Of a stretch of DNA of 49,077 nt, positions 8,933 to 18,157 are shown piece after piece. Position 1 is the first letter of the stretch. Every line of letters begins with the position of its first letter. The DNA is from Cupriavidus sp. UYMMa02A (GTDB lineage Bacteria; Pseudomonadota; Gammaproteobacteria; Burkholderiales; Burkholderiaceae): NCBI GenBank assembly GCA_001725945.1, contig LRMT01000054.1:1-49077 (forward strand), read 5' to 3'. A model generated the notes under the pieces. The model did no database searches and had not been told where the DNA came from. It saw nothing but the letters and a program-made list of their open reading frames with translations. A program made the translations under genes and the position numbers.

Positions 8933-9960
8933 TGCGTGCAGAATCCACTGTAACGATCAAGTCCGGACAGGCGAAAGAGGGCACGGGCGTGCAAAAGAAA
9001 CTGTTATACGGATTGCTGCTGCTGGCGCTGGTGGCAGCACCGATGGCCGGCGCCTATCCGGTGTTCGTGCTGAAGGTGCTGTGCTTCGCGCTGTTCGCGT
9101 GCGCGTTCAACCTGCTGATCGGCTATACCGGGCTGCTGTCGTTCGGGCACGCGGCGTTCTTCGGCGGCGCCGGCTATGCCGCCGGCGAGGCGATGAAGCT
9201 GTGGGGCGTGACGCCGGAGATCGGGCTGATCCTTGGCACCGCCACGGGCGCGGCGATCGGCTATGTGGTCGGCTCGCTGGCCATCCGCCGCCAGGGCATC
9301 TACTTCTCGATGATTACGCTGGCGCTGGCGCAGATGCTGTACTTCATCTGCCTGCAGGTACCGTTCACCGGCGGCGAGGACGGCCTGCAAGGCATCCCGC
9401 GCGGCAAGCTGTTCGGCGTGCTGTCGCTGTCTGACGACCTGACGCTGTACTACGTGGCGCTGGTCATCATCGTCGCGGCGTTCGCGCTGATCATGCGCAC
9501 CGTGCATTCGCCATTCGGCCAGATCCTGAGGGCGATCAAGGAGAACGAGCCCCGCGCGATTTCGCTTGGCTATGACGTGGACCGCTTCAAGCTGACCGCC
9601 TTCGTGCTGTCGGCCGCGCTGTCCGGGCTGGCAGGTTCGATCAAGGCGCTGGTGCTGGGCTTCGAGACGCTGACCGACGTGCACTGGTCGATGTCGGGCT
9701 CGGTCATCCTCATGACGCTGGTAGGCGGCCTGGGCACCTTGTCGGGCCCGATTGTCGGCGCCTTCGTGGTCGTGGCGCTGGAAAACAAGCTCGGCGACAT
9801 CGGTTCCTTCCTGGCCTCGGCCACGGGCTTCGAATGGTTCAACGCGCTGGGCGAGTCGGTGACCATGGTGATCGGCGCAATCTTCGTGATCTGCGTGCTG
9901 ACCTTCCGCCGGGGCATCATGGGCGAACTGATTGCCCGCTTCGGCCGCAAGCAGGAGTGA
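8932..9960 (+). CDS. Liv-type ABC transporter permease (LivM class)
   Basis: About 342 residues. The ATG at 8932 overlaps the TGA of LivH, so translation is coupled; a GTG immediately upstream at 8929 is a less likely start. It has a cytoplasmic N-terminal tail of about 25 residues, then the LivM core with GYTGLLSFGHAAFFGGAGYAAG, the coupling segment AIKENEPRAISLGYDV and FRRGIMGELIARF at the end. It is the last gene of the first Liv operon. A terminator follows at 10126-10158. Confidence 0.92.
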   Translation: MRAESTVTIKSGQAKEGTGVQKKLLYGLLLLALVAAPMAGAYPVFVLKVLCFALFACAFNLLIGYTGLLSFGHAAFFGGAGYAAGEAMKLWGVTPEIGLILGTATGAAIGYVVGSLAIRRQGIYFSMITLALAQMLYFICLQVPFTGGEDGLQGIPRGKLFGVLSLSDDLTLYYVALVIIVAAFALIMRTVHSPFGQILRAIKENEPRAISLGYDVDRFKLTAFVLSAALSGLAGSIKALVLGFETLTDVHWSMSGSVILMTLVGGLGTLSGPIVGAFVVVALENKLGDIGSFLASATGFEWFNALGESVTMVIGAIFVICVLTFRRGIMGELIARFGRKQE

Positions 9961-10125
9961 TGGCCGGTCGACATGCCCAGATTTGGGGCTAGGGTTTGTT
10001 CTAGCTTGTCCCATCTGCACTGCTTCGTTACATTTCACACACGGTTTTCGCAGGTTAGATGGAGGCGGAAGCGAGGAGACGACAGGCGCGCACCCGGTGT
10101 CGGGTAGCAGCGTTATAAATAAAGG

Positions 10126-10158
10126 GCGTTGCCGGGTGATCCTCGGCAACGCTTTTTT
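10126..10158. terminator. Rho-independent terminator after the first Liv operon
   Basis: GCGTTGCCG (10126-10134) pairs with CGGCAACGC (10144-10152) as a perfect 9-bp stem with a 9-nt loop, followed by six T (10153-10158). An A-run on the left side means it could also act weakly in the other direction. The rest of the 9961-10269 spacer shows no gene. Confidence 0.9.
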
Positions 10159-10269
10159 CATTCCGGGTGACCTCTGCCTCACCCGCACCATTTCGGGGCT
10201 CCGATGCCGCAACGGCATAACGGCCTCAGGGTCACATGAGACAATGCAGGCTTGCCTTTCCAGCCTGCC

Positions 10270-10766
10270 ATGCCGTCCGATCCCGACTTTTCCCGTCATT
10301 CAGAATCTTCCCCGCAGCACCAGGTACGCCTGGGCACAAGTGCCGATGCCTCCACTCTGGATGCCTGGCTGCAGGCGGCAGCGCCGCTGCCCGTACCCGC
10401 GGCGCGCGCGCGCGGCTGGTGCTGGACGGGCTGCTCGCGCAATCTGGACAGGGCGTCTGCCTGCTGGTGGACGCAGGGGGAGGCGGCATTACCGCCTGCC
10501 TGCCGGTGGCCCTGCATCCGAGCCTCGCATTCGGCGGGCTGACGGCCTGCGTGACCGAGTGGTGGTTCGACGCCGCTGCACTGGGTACGCAGGCGGGCTG
10601 CCTGAACGCGTGCCTGGCCACGCTAGCCGACTGGTGCCGGGCGTACGGTATACGTCACATCCTGCTGGCGCCTGCGCTGGCCGCGGATCAGCCGTCCGGC
10701 TTTGTCCGGGATGCCAGCGGGCTCTGGCACCGCAGCCTGTCGCCGGCTCCGAAGACGCTGGGCTGA
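10270..10766 (+). CDS. Small protein of unknown function, faintly acetyltransferase-like
   Basis: About 165 residues when one frameshift near 10420, in a CGCGCGCGCG tract, is corrected. The first frame gives MPSDPDFSRHSES and LGTSADASTLDAWLQAAAPL; the second continues RLVLDGLLAQSGQGVCLLVDAG, then GGITACLPVALHPSL, TEWWFD and a C-terminal RHILLAP segment. The pattern of an N-terminal helix, a strand-rich core and LADWCRAYGIRHILL loosely resembles a GNAT fold, but no acetyl-CoA motif is seen, so no function is assigned. It lies 57 bp upstream of the TauE/SafE gene and may be co-transcribed with it. Confidence 0.6.
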
Positions 10767-10823
10767 ACGTCCGCGCGCACGTCCTCCTTCCTCCCTACCT
10801 TTTCCTTTTCCTTTTTCGCAATC

Positions 10824-11578
10824 ATGGAGTTCGCATTCCTGGCGCTTGCCGCCTTTCTCGCCGGCCTGATCGATGCGGTGGCGGGCGGCGGGGGCCTGGT
10901 CCAGATCCCCGCGCTGTTTTCGGCCTTTCCCGGCGTGCGCGCGACGCTGATCGGTACCAACAAGGTGGCGTCGGTCGCGGGTACGGCCAATGCGGCGATC
11001 CGCTACGGGCGCAACGTGCGCATCTACTGGGGCGCGACGGCACCGGCGGTGGTGGCGGCGTTCGTGTTCTCGATGGCGGCGCCTGGGCGCTCACCATGAT
11101 CCCGGCCGAGCCGCTGCGCAAGTCGCTGCCGTTCGTGCTGGTGGCCCTGCTCGCCTACACCGTGGCCAAGAAGGACCTGGGCACCGAACACGCGCCGTCG
11201 CTCAGCGGCACGCGCGAGCGCGCTGCGGCGCTGCTGGCCGGTGCCGCCATCGGCTTCTACGACGGCGTGTTCGGGCCGGGTACTGGAAGCTTCCTGATGA
11301 TCGTGTTCGTGCGCGTGTTCGGCTATGACTTCCTGCACGCGTCGGCGTCCACCAAGGTGGTGAACCTTGCGACCAACCTGGCGGCGCTGTTGCTGCTGGC
11401 CAGCAAGGGCCATGTCTGGTGGCAGCTCGGCCTGGTCATGGCCGTGGCCAACGTGGCGGGCAGCCAGGTGGGCAGCCGCCTTGCGCTGCGCCACGGCAGC
11501 GGCTTCGTGCGCAAGGTCTTCATCGTGGTGGTCAGCGCGCTGATCCTGAAGACCGCGTGGGACGCGTTCATGCGCTGA
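10824..11578 (+). CDS. TauE/SafE (YfcA)-family membrane exporter
   Basis: About 251 residues of mostly hydrophobic sequence after correcting a frameshift near 11079 (one G lost from a GGG run). It has the two-repeat architecture of the family. Repeat one starts AFLAGLIDAVAGGGGLVQIP and contains GTNKVAS; repeat two has GFYDGVFGPGTGSFL and ASTKVVNL. These glycine-rich and TK motifs define TauE/SafE proteins, which export sulfite, sulfoacetate or related small anions. No sulfur-metabolism gene is nearby, so the substrate is open. Confidence 0.88.
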
Positions 11579-11647
11579 CGGGGCTGTGCCGCGATGCGGG
11601 TTAATCCTGCTGGTCGCGGTAAATCGCTGTGTTAGACTCGATCCGCA

Positions 11648-11669
11648 TTCCCGACCGCGCGGTCGGGAA
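11648..11669. promoter_or_regulatory. Perfect 22-bp palindrome between yfcA-like and second liv operon
   Basis: An 11-bp arm TTCCCGACCGC is followed directly by its complement GCGGTCGGGAA with no spacer. It lies 70 bp after the exporter stop and 182 bp before the next gene. There is no T-run, so it is not a standard terminator. It could be an operator for a dimeric regulator or a cruciform/RNA hairpin. Confidence 0.55.
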
Positions 11670-11791
11670 ATGGCCGCGGCATTTCCGGGGAAGTGGTGCG
11701 GACGGGAAAAACGGGACGGACTCAGTGCCTCCCTTGCATTACGCAGGCGCCAGCGATGCGCCTGCGCTGACCCGAGGGGTCGACAAAAAAG

Positions 11792-11823
11792 AGGCATCCG
11801 GCGGCGGGGCCGTACGGATGCCT
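11792..11823. terminator. Hairpin with flanking A and T runs in the leader of the second Liv operon
   Basis: AGGCATCCG (11792-11800) pairs with CGGATGCCT (11815-11823), a 9-bp stem with a 14-nt loop. AAAAAAG lies on the left and TTCC on the right. Read on the minus strand it has the better T-run. It ends only 28 bp before the binding-protein start, so on the plus strand it could be a leaky terminator or attenuator. Confidence 0.5.
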
Positions 11824-11851
11824 TTCCGTTTGCAGGAACGAAGGAGACACG

Positions 11852-13003
11852 ATGAACGTCAAGCGCGCCAGCCTGCTGGCCATCGCTGCGGCTGCCCTTG
11901 TTGCCGGCACTGCCAGCGCCCAGGTCAAGGTCGGGGTTACGGTGTCGGCCACGGGTCCGGCGGCATCACTGGGGATTCCCGAGAAGAACACCTTCACGCT
12001 GATGCCCAAGGAGATCGCGGGCAAGAAGGTCGAATACATCATCCTCGACGACGCCTCCGACACCACCACCGCAGTCAAGAACACGCGCAAGCTGATCAGC
12101 GAAGACAAGGTCGATGTGGTGGTGGGCTCCACCGTCACGCCGAACTCGCTGGCCATGGTCGATATCGTGGCCGAGAACGAGACGCCGATGATCACGATGG
12201 CTGCCTCGGCCCGCATCATCGAGCCCGTGGACGCCAAGCGCGCCTGGGTCTTCAAGACACCGCAGAACGACTCGCACATGGCCACGGCCATTGCCGAGCA
12301 CATGGGCAACAGCGGCGTGAAGACCGTGGCGTTCATCGGCTTCGCGGATGCCTACGGCGATAGCTGGGCGCAGGAGTTCGCCAAGGTGGCGGACATGCGC
12401 AAGATCAAGGTCGTCGCCAACGAGCGCTTTGCGCGCACCGATACCTCGGTGACCGGCCAGGTCCTGAAGATGATGGGCAGCAATCCCGACGCCGTGCTGA
12501 TCGCAGGCTCGGGTACGCCCGCGGCGCTGCCGGCCAAGACGCTCAAGGAGCGCGGCTACAAGGGCAAGATCTACCAGACCCATGGCGTGGCCAACCCCGA
12601 TTTCCTGCGCGTGTGCGGCAAGGACTGCGAAGGCACCTTCCTGCCGGCGGGCCCGCTGCTCGTGGCGGACCAGCTCCCCGACAGCAATCCGGTCAAGAAG
12701 CCGGCCATGACCTACAAGACCGCCTATGAGAAAGCCTTTGGCGGGCAGGTGTCGACCTTCGGCGGCCATGCGTGGGATGCCGGCCTGATCCTGCAGCACG
12801 CCGTTCCCGAAGCGCTGAAAAAGGGCCAGCCCGGCACCAAGGAGTTCCGCAAGGCACTGCGCGACGCCATGGAGCAGACCAGGAACCTGCCGGTGTCGCA
12901 CGGCATCATGAACATGAGCGCGACCGACCACCTCGGCTTCGACCAGCGCTCGCGCGTGATGGTGCAGATCGTCGACGGCAAGTGGAAGCTGCTGACGAAG
13001 TAA
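11852..13003 (+). CDS. Periplasmic substrate-binding protein of the second Liv-type ABC transporter
   Basis: 383 residues with no frameshift. AAGGAG sits 7-8 bp before the ATG. A signal peptide (NVKRASLLAIAAAALVAG) is cleaved after about Ala23 (ASA-Q). The mature protein starts VKVGVTVSATGPAASLG, a type-I periplasmic-binding fold typical of Liv receptors. Two cysteines in RVCGKDCEGTF probably form a disulfide. It is separated from its permeases by a strong terminator at 13039-13066, so the receptor can be made in excess. The ligand is unknown. Confidence 0.9.
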   Translation: MNVKRASLLAIAAAALVAGTASAQVKVGVTVSATGPAASLGIPEKNTFTLMPKEIAGKKVEYIILDDASDTTTAVKNTRKLISEDKVDVVVGSTVTPNSLAMVDIVAENETPMITMAASARIIEPVDAKRAWVFKTPQNDSHMATAIAEHMGNSGVKTVAFIGFADAYGDSWAQEFAKVADMRKIKVVANERFARTDTSVTGQVLKMMGSNPDAVLIAGSGTPAALPAKTLKERGYKGKIYQTHGVANPDFLRVCGKDCEGTFLPAGPLLVADQLPDSNPVKKPAMTYKTAYEKAFGGQVSTFGGHAWDAGLILQHAVPEALKKGQPGTKEFRKALRDAMEQTRNLPVSHGIMNMSATDHLGFDQRSRVMVQIVDGKWKLLTK

Positions 13004-13038
13004 GCAGCGCGCATTGGCTGGACGCGTAGGAAAGGAAG

Positions 13039-13066
13039 GCGCATGGTGACCCCATGCGCTTTTTTT
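13039..13066 (+). terminator. Rho-independent terminator between binding protein and permease genes
   Basis: GCGCATGG (13039-13046), loop TGACC, CCATGCGC (13052-13059), then seven T (13060-13066). The stem is perfect. It separates the receptor gene from the three transporter genes downstream, a common way to set receptor:permease ratios; alternatively a separate promoter lies in 13067-13223. Confidence 0.9.
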
Positions 13067-13223
13067 GCGCCGCGACACTAGGGTTGCCCTGTATTTCCGC
13101 AATAGGCAACCCGTTTACCATTCGTAATCCCAGCGCGTATCTGTGTACGTGTCCCGATGCACAGCGCGCCCTCTGTCCGCCCCTTGGCTTGCAGGCAGAA
13201 TCATTCAACAACACGGGGAGACA

Positions 13224-14276
13224 ATGGACCTCTCGATTGCCGCCATCCTGGCGCAGGACGGGATCACCTCAGGCGCGATCTACGCGCTGCTGGCGCTGGC
13301 ACTGGTGCTGGTGTTTTCGGTGACCCGCGTCATCTTTATCCCGCAAGGGGAGTTCGTCGCCTATGGCGCGCTCACGCTCGCCGCCATGCAGGCGGGGCAG
13401 GCGCCCCGGACGACCTGGCTGCTGCTCGCCATGGGCGTGCTCACGTTCCTGTACGAAACCGTGACCGTGCTGCGCAGCGCGGAGCTGCGCCGCACGCTCG
13501 CGCGCCGGCTCGGTGTGCTGGCCGGCAAGTACCTGGCGTTTCCGCTGGCGGTTCACCTGCTGGTCCAGCAGTACGGTGCGCAGCCGCTGCCGATGCTGGC
13601 GCAGATCGCGCTGACGCTGCTGGTGATCATTCCGCTCGGGCCGATGCTGTACCGCCTTGCCTATCAGCCGCTGGCCGAAGCGAGCACGCTGGTGCTGCTG
13701 ATCGTCTCGGTCGGCGTGCACTTCGCGCTGGTGGGGCTGGGGCTGGTGATGTTCGGTGCGGAGGGTTCGCGCACTACGGCGTTCTCCGACGCGCGCTTCG
13801 AGCTGGGTACGCTCAGCGTGTCGGGGCAGAGCCTGTGGATCGTGGGCGTGTCGGCGCTGCTGATCGCAGCGCTGTATTTCTATTTCGAGCGCACGCTGCA
13901 GGGCAAGGCGCTGCGCGCCACGGCGGTAAATCGCCTGGGCGCGCGCCTCGTGGGCATCGGTACCACGCAGGCGGGGCGTCTGTCGTTCACGCTGGCTGCG
14001 GCCATGGGCGCGCTGTGCGGCATCCTGATCGCGCCGCTGACGACCGTGTATTACGAGTCCGGCTTTCTCGTGGGCCTGAAGGGCTTTGTCGGCGCGATCG
14101 TCGGCGGCATGGTGAGCTACCCGATCGCAGCACTGGGTGCGATCCTGGTCGGGCTGCTCGAATCGTATTCGTCCTTCTGGGCCAGCGCGTTCAAGGAGGT
14201 CATTGTCTTCACGTTGATCATTCCGGTGCTGCTGTGGCGCTCGCTGACGGGCAAGCATGTCGAGGAGGAGGAATAA
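13224..14276 (+). CDS. Liv-type ABC transporter permease (LivH class) with an internal insertion
   Basis: 350 residues from the ATG at 13224, which follows GGGGAG; an in-frame start at 13143 has no ribosome-binding site. Typical LivH features are SGAIYALLALALVLVFSVT, RVIFIPQGEFVAYGAL and FVGAIVGGMVSYPIAALGA. It is 50-60 residues longer than usual. The extra part lies at about residues 60-120, with a charged stretch YETVTVLRSAELRRTLARR between two hydrophobic segments, and may add a helix pair. It ends with the acidic tail VEEEE and is 3 bp upstream of the next gene. Confidence 0.88.
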   Translation: MDLSIAAILAQDGITSGAIYALLALALVLVFSVTRVIFIPQGEFVAYGALTLAAMQAGQAPRTTWLLLAMGVLTFLYETVTVLRSAELRRTLARRLGVLAGKYLAFPLAVHLLVQQYGAQPLPMLAQIALTLLVIIPLGPMLYRLAYQPLAEASTLVLLIVSVGVHFALVGLGLVMFGAEGSRTTAFSDARFELGTLSVSGQSLWIVGVSALLIAALYFYFERTLQGKALRATAVNRLGARLVGIGTTQAGRLSFTLAAAMGALCGILIAPLTTVYYESGFLVGLKGFVGAIVGGMVSYPIAALGAILVGLLESYSSFWASAFKEVIVFTLIIPVLLWRSLTGKHVEEEE

Positions 14277-14279
14277 GCC

Positions 14280-16120
14280 ATGACGATGCTGACCGACAAG
14301 CAGGCCGCCGTGAGCGGCGAACGCGCCGGCAGCCGCGCCGGCCTGCAGCGCAACCGCGTGCTGACGCTGCTGTGCATCGTGGTGCTGGCGCTGATGCCGG
14401 TGCTGCCGACGCCGGAATTCTGGATCACGCTTGGCAACTACATCGGCCTGTACAGCATCGTGGCGATCGGGCTCGTGCTGCTGACGGGCGTGGGCGGCAT
14501 GACCTCGTTCGGGCAGGCCGCATTCGTCGGGCTCGGTGCATACAGTACCGCGTACCTGACCACGCAGTTCGGGCTGTCGCCGTGGTTCGGGCTGCTGGTG
14601 GGGCTGGTGATCACCATGGCGTGCGCGTACGTGATCGGGCTGATCACCATGCGCATGTCCGGTCATTACCTGCCGCTTGCGACGATTGCATGGGGCTTGT
14701 CGCTGTTCTTCCTGTTCGGCAACCTTGAGTTCCTCGGCAAGTATGACGGCCTCAACGGCATTCCCGTGCTGTCGCTGTTCGGCATCGAACTGCAGTCGGG
14801 CCGCTCGATGTTCTACCTGATCTGGGCCGTAGTCCTGCTCGCGGTGCTGGCCGTGCAGAACCTGCTCAACTCGCGTCCGGGCCGCGCCATGCGCGCGCTC
14901 AAGGGCGGCGGCGTGATGGCCGAAGCGATGGGTGTGAACACTGCGTGGATGAAGGTGGTGGTATTCGTGGTGGCCGCGGTGCTGGCGTGCGTGTCGGGCT
15001 TTCTCTACGCGCACTTGCAACGCGCGGTGAACCCGACGCCGTTCGGACTGAACTACGGCATCGAGTACCTGTTCATGGCCGTGGTCGGTGGCGTTGGCCA
15101 CGTGTGGGGCGCGGTGCTTGGTGCCGGCCTTCTCACGATTCTCAAGGACACACTGCAGGGACTGCTGCCGAAGCTGCTCGGAGCCAACGGCAATTTCGAG
15201 ATCATCGTGTTCGGCGTGCTGCTGGTGCTGCTGCTGCAGTACGCGCGCGATGGCCTGTGGCCATTCCTGCGCCGGCTGTTTCCGTCGGGCCCGGCGGTGC
15301 AGCGCCCGATGTGGCCGACGCGCTGCCGGTGCGGCAGAAGCCGGAAGCGGGCGAGCTGATCCTTGACGTGCGCGCCGCGCGCAAGCAGTTCGGTGGGCTG
15401 GTGGCGGTCAACGACGTGAGCTTCCAGGTGCGGGCCGGCGAAATCATCGGGCTGATCGGGCCGAACGGCGCGGGCAAGTCGACGACATTCAATCTGGTCA
15501 CTGGCGTGCTGCCGGTCACGCGCGGCGAAGTGCGTTATCGCGGTGAAGTGATATCGGGGCTGCCCTCGCGCGAGATCGTCAAGCGCGGCATCGGCCGCAC
15601 CTTCCAGCATGTGCATCTGCTGCCGACCATGACAGTGCTCGAGAACGTGGCGATCGGCGCGCACCTGCGCGGCGACTTCCGCGCGCAAGGCGGCGTCTCG
15701 GCCGCTATGCTGCGCATGAACCGCGCCGAGGAAGAGAAGCTGCTGTTCGAAGCGCGGCGCCAGCTCGAGCGCGTCGGCCTGGCCGATTGCATGTACATGG
15801 AAGCCGGCAGCCTCGCTTTGGGTCAGCAGCGCATCCTGGAAATCGCGCGTGCGCTGTGCTGCGATCCTGCCCTGTTGCTGCTCGATGAACCTGCTGCCGG
15901 CCTGCGCTACAAGGAGAAGCAGGCGCTGGCGGAACTGCTGCGCAAGCTGAAGGCCGAGGGCATGAGCGTGCTGCTGGTCGAGCATGACATGGACTTCGTG
16001 ATGAACCTCACCGATCGCCTCGTGGTGATGGAGTTCGGCACGCGCATCGCCGAAGGCGTGCCCGAGGACGTGCAGAGAAACCCGGCCGTGCTCGAAGCGT
16101 ATCTGGGCGGCGTGGAGTAA
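14280..16120 (+). CDS. Fused LivM-LivG: ABC permease joined to ATP-binding domain (one frameshift)
   Basis: Restoring one C near 15306 (CGC-CCC-GAT) joins a LivM-type permease (about residues 1-340) to a LivG-type ATPase (about 360-613) in a single chain. The permease part has [33 protein letters not shown] and [12 protein letters not shown]. The ATPase part has Walker [10 protein letters not shown], signature [16 protein letters not shown], Walker B LLLLDEP and VEHDMDFV. No ribosome-binding site or convincing start codon precedes the ATPase part, which supports a true fusion rather than two genes. I recall such fusions in Burkholderiales. It would provide one permease and one ATPase subunit of the second Liv system. 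Confidence 0.82.
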
Positions 16121-16129
16121 GGAACGGAC

Positions 16130-16873
16130 ATGAGCCTGATTCTCGAAGTGAATGACCTCCACGTCCGTTACGGCAAGGTGGAGGCGGTGCATGGCGTGAG
16201 CCTGAAGGTCGAGGCCGGCAAGATCGTCACCGTGATCGGTCCCAATGGCGCCGGCAAGTCGACCATGCTGAACGCGATCATGGGGGCGCTGCCGGTCAGC
16301 GGCTCGTCCAGCGGCAGAGTTGATTACCTCGGCCACGACATGGCCGGCATCCCGGTGGAAGGACGCGTGGCGCGCGGCATGTGCCTGGTGCCCGAAAAGC
16401 GCGAGTTGTTCGCGTCGATGACGGTGGAGGACAACCTGCTGCTCGGCGCCTTCCGCCGCAAGCGCGCCGGCGAGAAGAACTACCTTGACCAGATGGACGT
16501 GGTTTACGACCTGTTCCCGCGCCTGCGCGAGCGCGCACGGCAGGATGCCGGCACGCTGTCAGGCGGCGAGCGCCAGATGCTGGCCGTGGGACGCGCGCTG
16601 ATGGCCAAGCCGCAACTGCTGATGCTCGATGAGCCGAGCCTGGGGCTGGCCCCGCTGATTGTGAAGGAGATCTTTCACATCATCAGCAACCTGCGCCAGA
16701 CCGGGGTGGCAACGCTGCTGATCGAGCAGAACGCGCGCGCGGCGCTGCAGGTGGCGGATTACGGCTACGTGATCGAGACCGGGGATATGGCGATGGAAGG
16801 GCCGGCGGCGGCACTGGCCAGCAATCCGAAGGTGATCGAAACCTATTTGGGACTGGCGAAAAAGGCGGCCTGA
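16130..16873 (+). CDS. Liv-type ABC transporter ATP-binding protein (LivF class)
   Basis: 247 residues with intact motifs: Walker [10 protein letters not shown] near residue 40, signature [15 protein letters not shown], Walker [14 protein letters not shown] and LIEQNA. Its Walker A lysine is present, unlike the LivF of the first operon. It begins 9 bp after the fused permease-ATPase and pairs with that ATPase domain. A terminator follows at 16902-16921. Confidence 0.92.
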   Translation: MSLILEVNDLHVRYGKVEAVHGVSLKVEAGKIVTVIGPNGAGKSTMLNAIMGALPVSGSSSGRVDYLGHDMAGIPVEGRVARGMCLVPEKRELFASMTVEDNLLLGAFRRKRAGEKNYLDQMDVVYDLFPRLRERARQDAGTLSGGERQMLAVGRALMAKPQLLMLDEPSLGLAPLIVKEIFHIISNLRQTGVATLLIEQNARAALQVADYGYVIETGDMAMEGPAAALASNPKVIETYLGLAKKAA

Positions 16874-16901
16874 AGTGGATGTGCGATTGGATGAATAAAA
16901 G

Positions 16902-16921
16902 ACCCGCGAAAGCGGGTTTTT
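16902..16921. terminator. Terminator with GAAA tetraloop after the second Liv operon
   Basis: ACCCGC, loop GAAA (16908-16911), GCGGGT, then TTTT. An A-run lies on the other side, so it can serve both the Liv operon and the convergent LysR gene. Confidence 0.88.
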
Positions 16922-17094
16922 ATTTCTCTTGCAAATATTTCATGCCAATCTGCGAACGCGCGCAGTATTTTATTCTTGGTATGAATGGTTTATCGGAAAT
17001 TGCAGGCAGTTGACTCTGTTGTGTAAATACTTTCCGCTGCTCTGCCACAGATTCATCCATCGGAGGAATGAATTGATTGGATATCCGATCAAGA

Positions 17095-18035
17095 TCATCT
17101 CTCAGACGAATGAATTGGCCTGCCGGTCCCGACTGAGTCCGCCGCCGCCGTCTCCAACAGCCATTCCCGGAAGCAGCGAAGAGCGGGATGATCGCGCCGT
17201 TCCTTCGGCGCGCACAGGAAATAGCCACGCTGCAGGCTGATCGGCAGGTCGAACGGTGCCACCACGCGGCCCGCGGCCAGTTCGTCATGCAGCAGGCAGC
17301 GCTGCAGCACCGCGATGCCCATGTCCGCACGCACCGCCTGGACCAGGATCGACACCTGGTCGAAGCCCGACGACAACCTGGGCGCAGCATTGGGTACGCC
17401 TGCGGCCTGCAGCCAGTTGGCCCAGTTGGCCGGCGCGGTGGTGTGATAGAGCAGGGGTTCGTCCATGAGTTCGGCGGGCTCCCGCCAGCGCCCGGCAGCT
17501 CGACGCTGGCGCGCGCGGTCGGGGTGGCACACCGGCACCATTTCGCGTCCGACGACGTAGTCCACCTGCAGGCCGGGCCACTTGCCAGGTTCGCCTGCCA
17601 GCAGTGCTGCATCGGGCGCGGCGCCTGAGAAATCCTCGTCGCGGCGGTAGGGCACAAAATCGAGCCGTACATCGGGGTACCGGCGGTGGAAGTCTGGCAG
17701 CCGCGGCACCAGCCAGACACTGGCAAGCGTCGGCACGGCGGACAGCGTCAGGTGGTGGCTGCGGTCGCCGGCACGCAGCGACGCGCTCGCGGTCTCGATG
17801 GCTGAGAGCGGACCTGCCACGGCCTCAAGCAACTGTTGTCCGGCGCAGTCAGCATCAGCCGATGCGCGTTGCGCTGGATCAGCGGCTGGCCGAAGTGCTC
17901 TTCGAGCCGGGCAATGGCCCGGCTGATCGCGCCTTGTGTTACGCACAGGGTATTCGCTGCGCGGGTAAAGCTGCCCAGCCGCGCGGTGGTGACGAAGGCA
18001 TGCAGCTCGGACATCGACGGGGAATGCAACCGCAT
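17095..18035 (-). CDS. LysR-family transcriptional regulator (GcvA-like)
   Basis: About 313 residues after correcting a frameshift near 17843 (one G lost on the coding strand, restoring LTAAGQQLL). The start at 18035 gives MRLHSPSMSELHAFVTTARLG followed by the HTH (SFTRAANTLCVTQGAISRAIARLEEHFG read over residues 22-49). The effector domain has LTLSAVPTLASVWLVPRLPDF, typical of the GcvA/AmpR subgroup, and QAVRADMGIAVLQRCLL. It is divergent from the Bug receptor gene and probably regulates it together with the amidohydrolase. The inverted repeat at 18085-18110 is a candidate site. Confidence 0.86.
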
Positions 18036-18084
18036 GGGGCAGGGGCGAGGAGGATGATCTTTGGTAATGCGAAGGTGCAATATA

Positions 18085-18110
18085 GTCGTTTGCCGGAGCC
18101 GGTAAACGGC
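18085..18110. promoter_or_regulatory. Inverted repeat in the divergent LysR / Bug-receptor spacer
   Basis: GTCGTTTGCCGG (18085-18096) and CCGGTAAACGGC (18099-18110) are inverted copies matching at 10 of 12 positions with a 2-bp centre. It is the most prominent symmetric sequence between the two genes. TATAGT at 18081-18086 overlaps its edge and could be a -10 element. Confidence 0.45.
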
Positions 18111-18157
18111 TGACACTCGGACGGCTAATTCACAACTCGATAACAGGAGAAAGCCCC

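Noticed and set aside
13269..15101. 610-residue minus-strand frame opposite the Liv permeases
   Set aside because: Antisense shadow of two well-defined membrane proteins; no motif or start signal.
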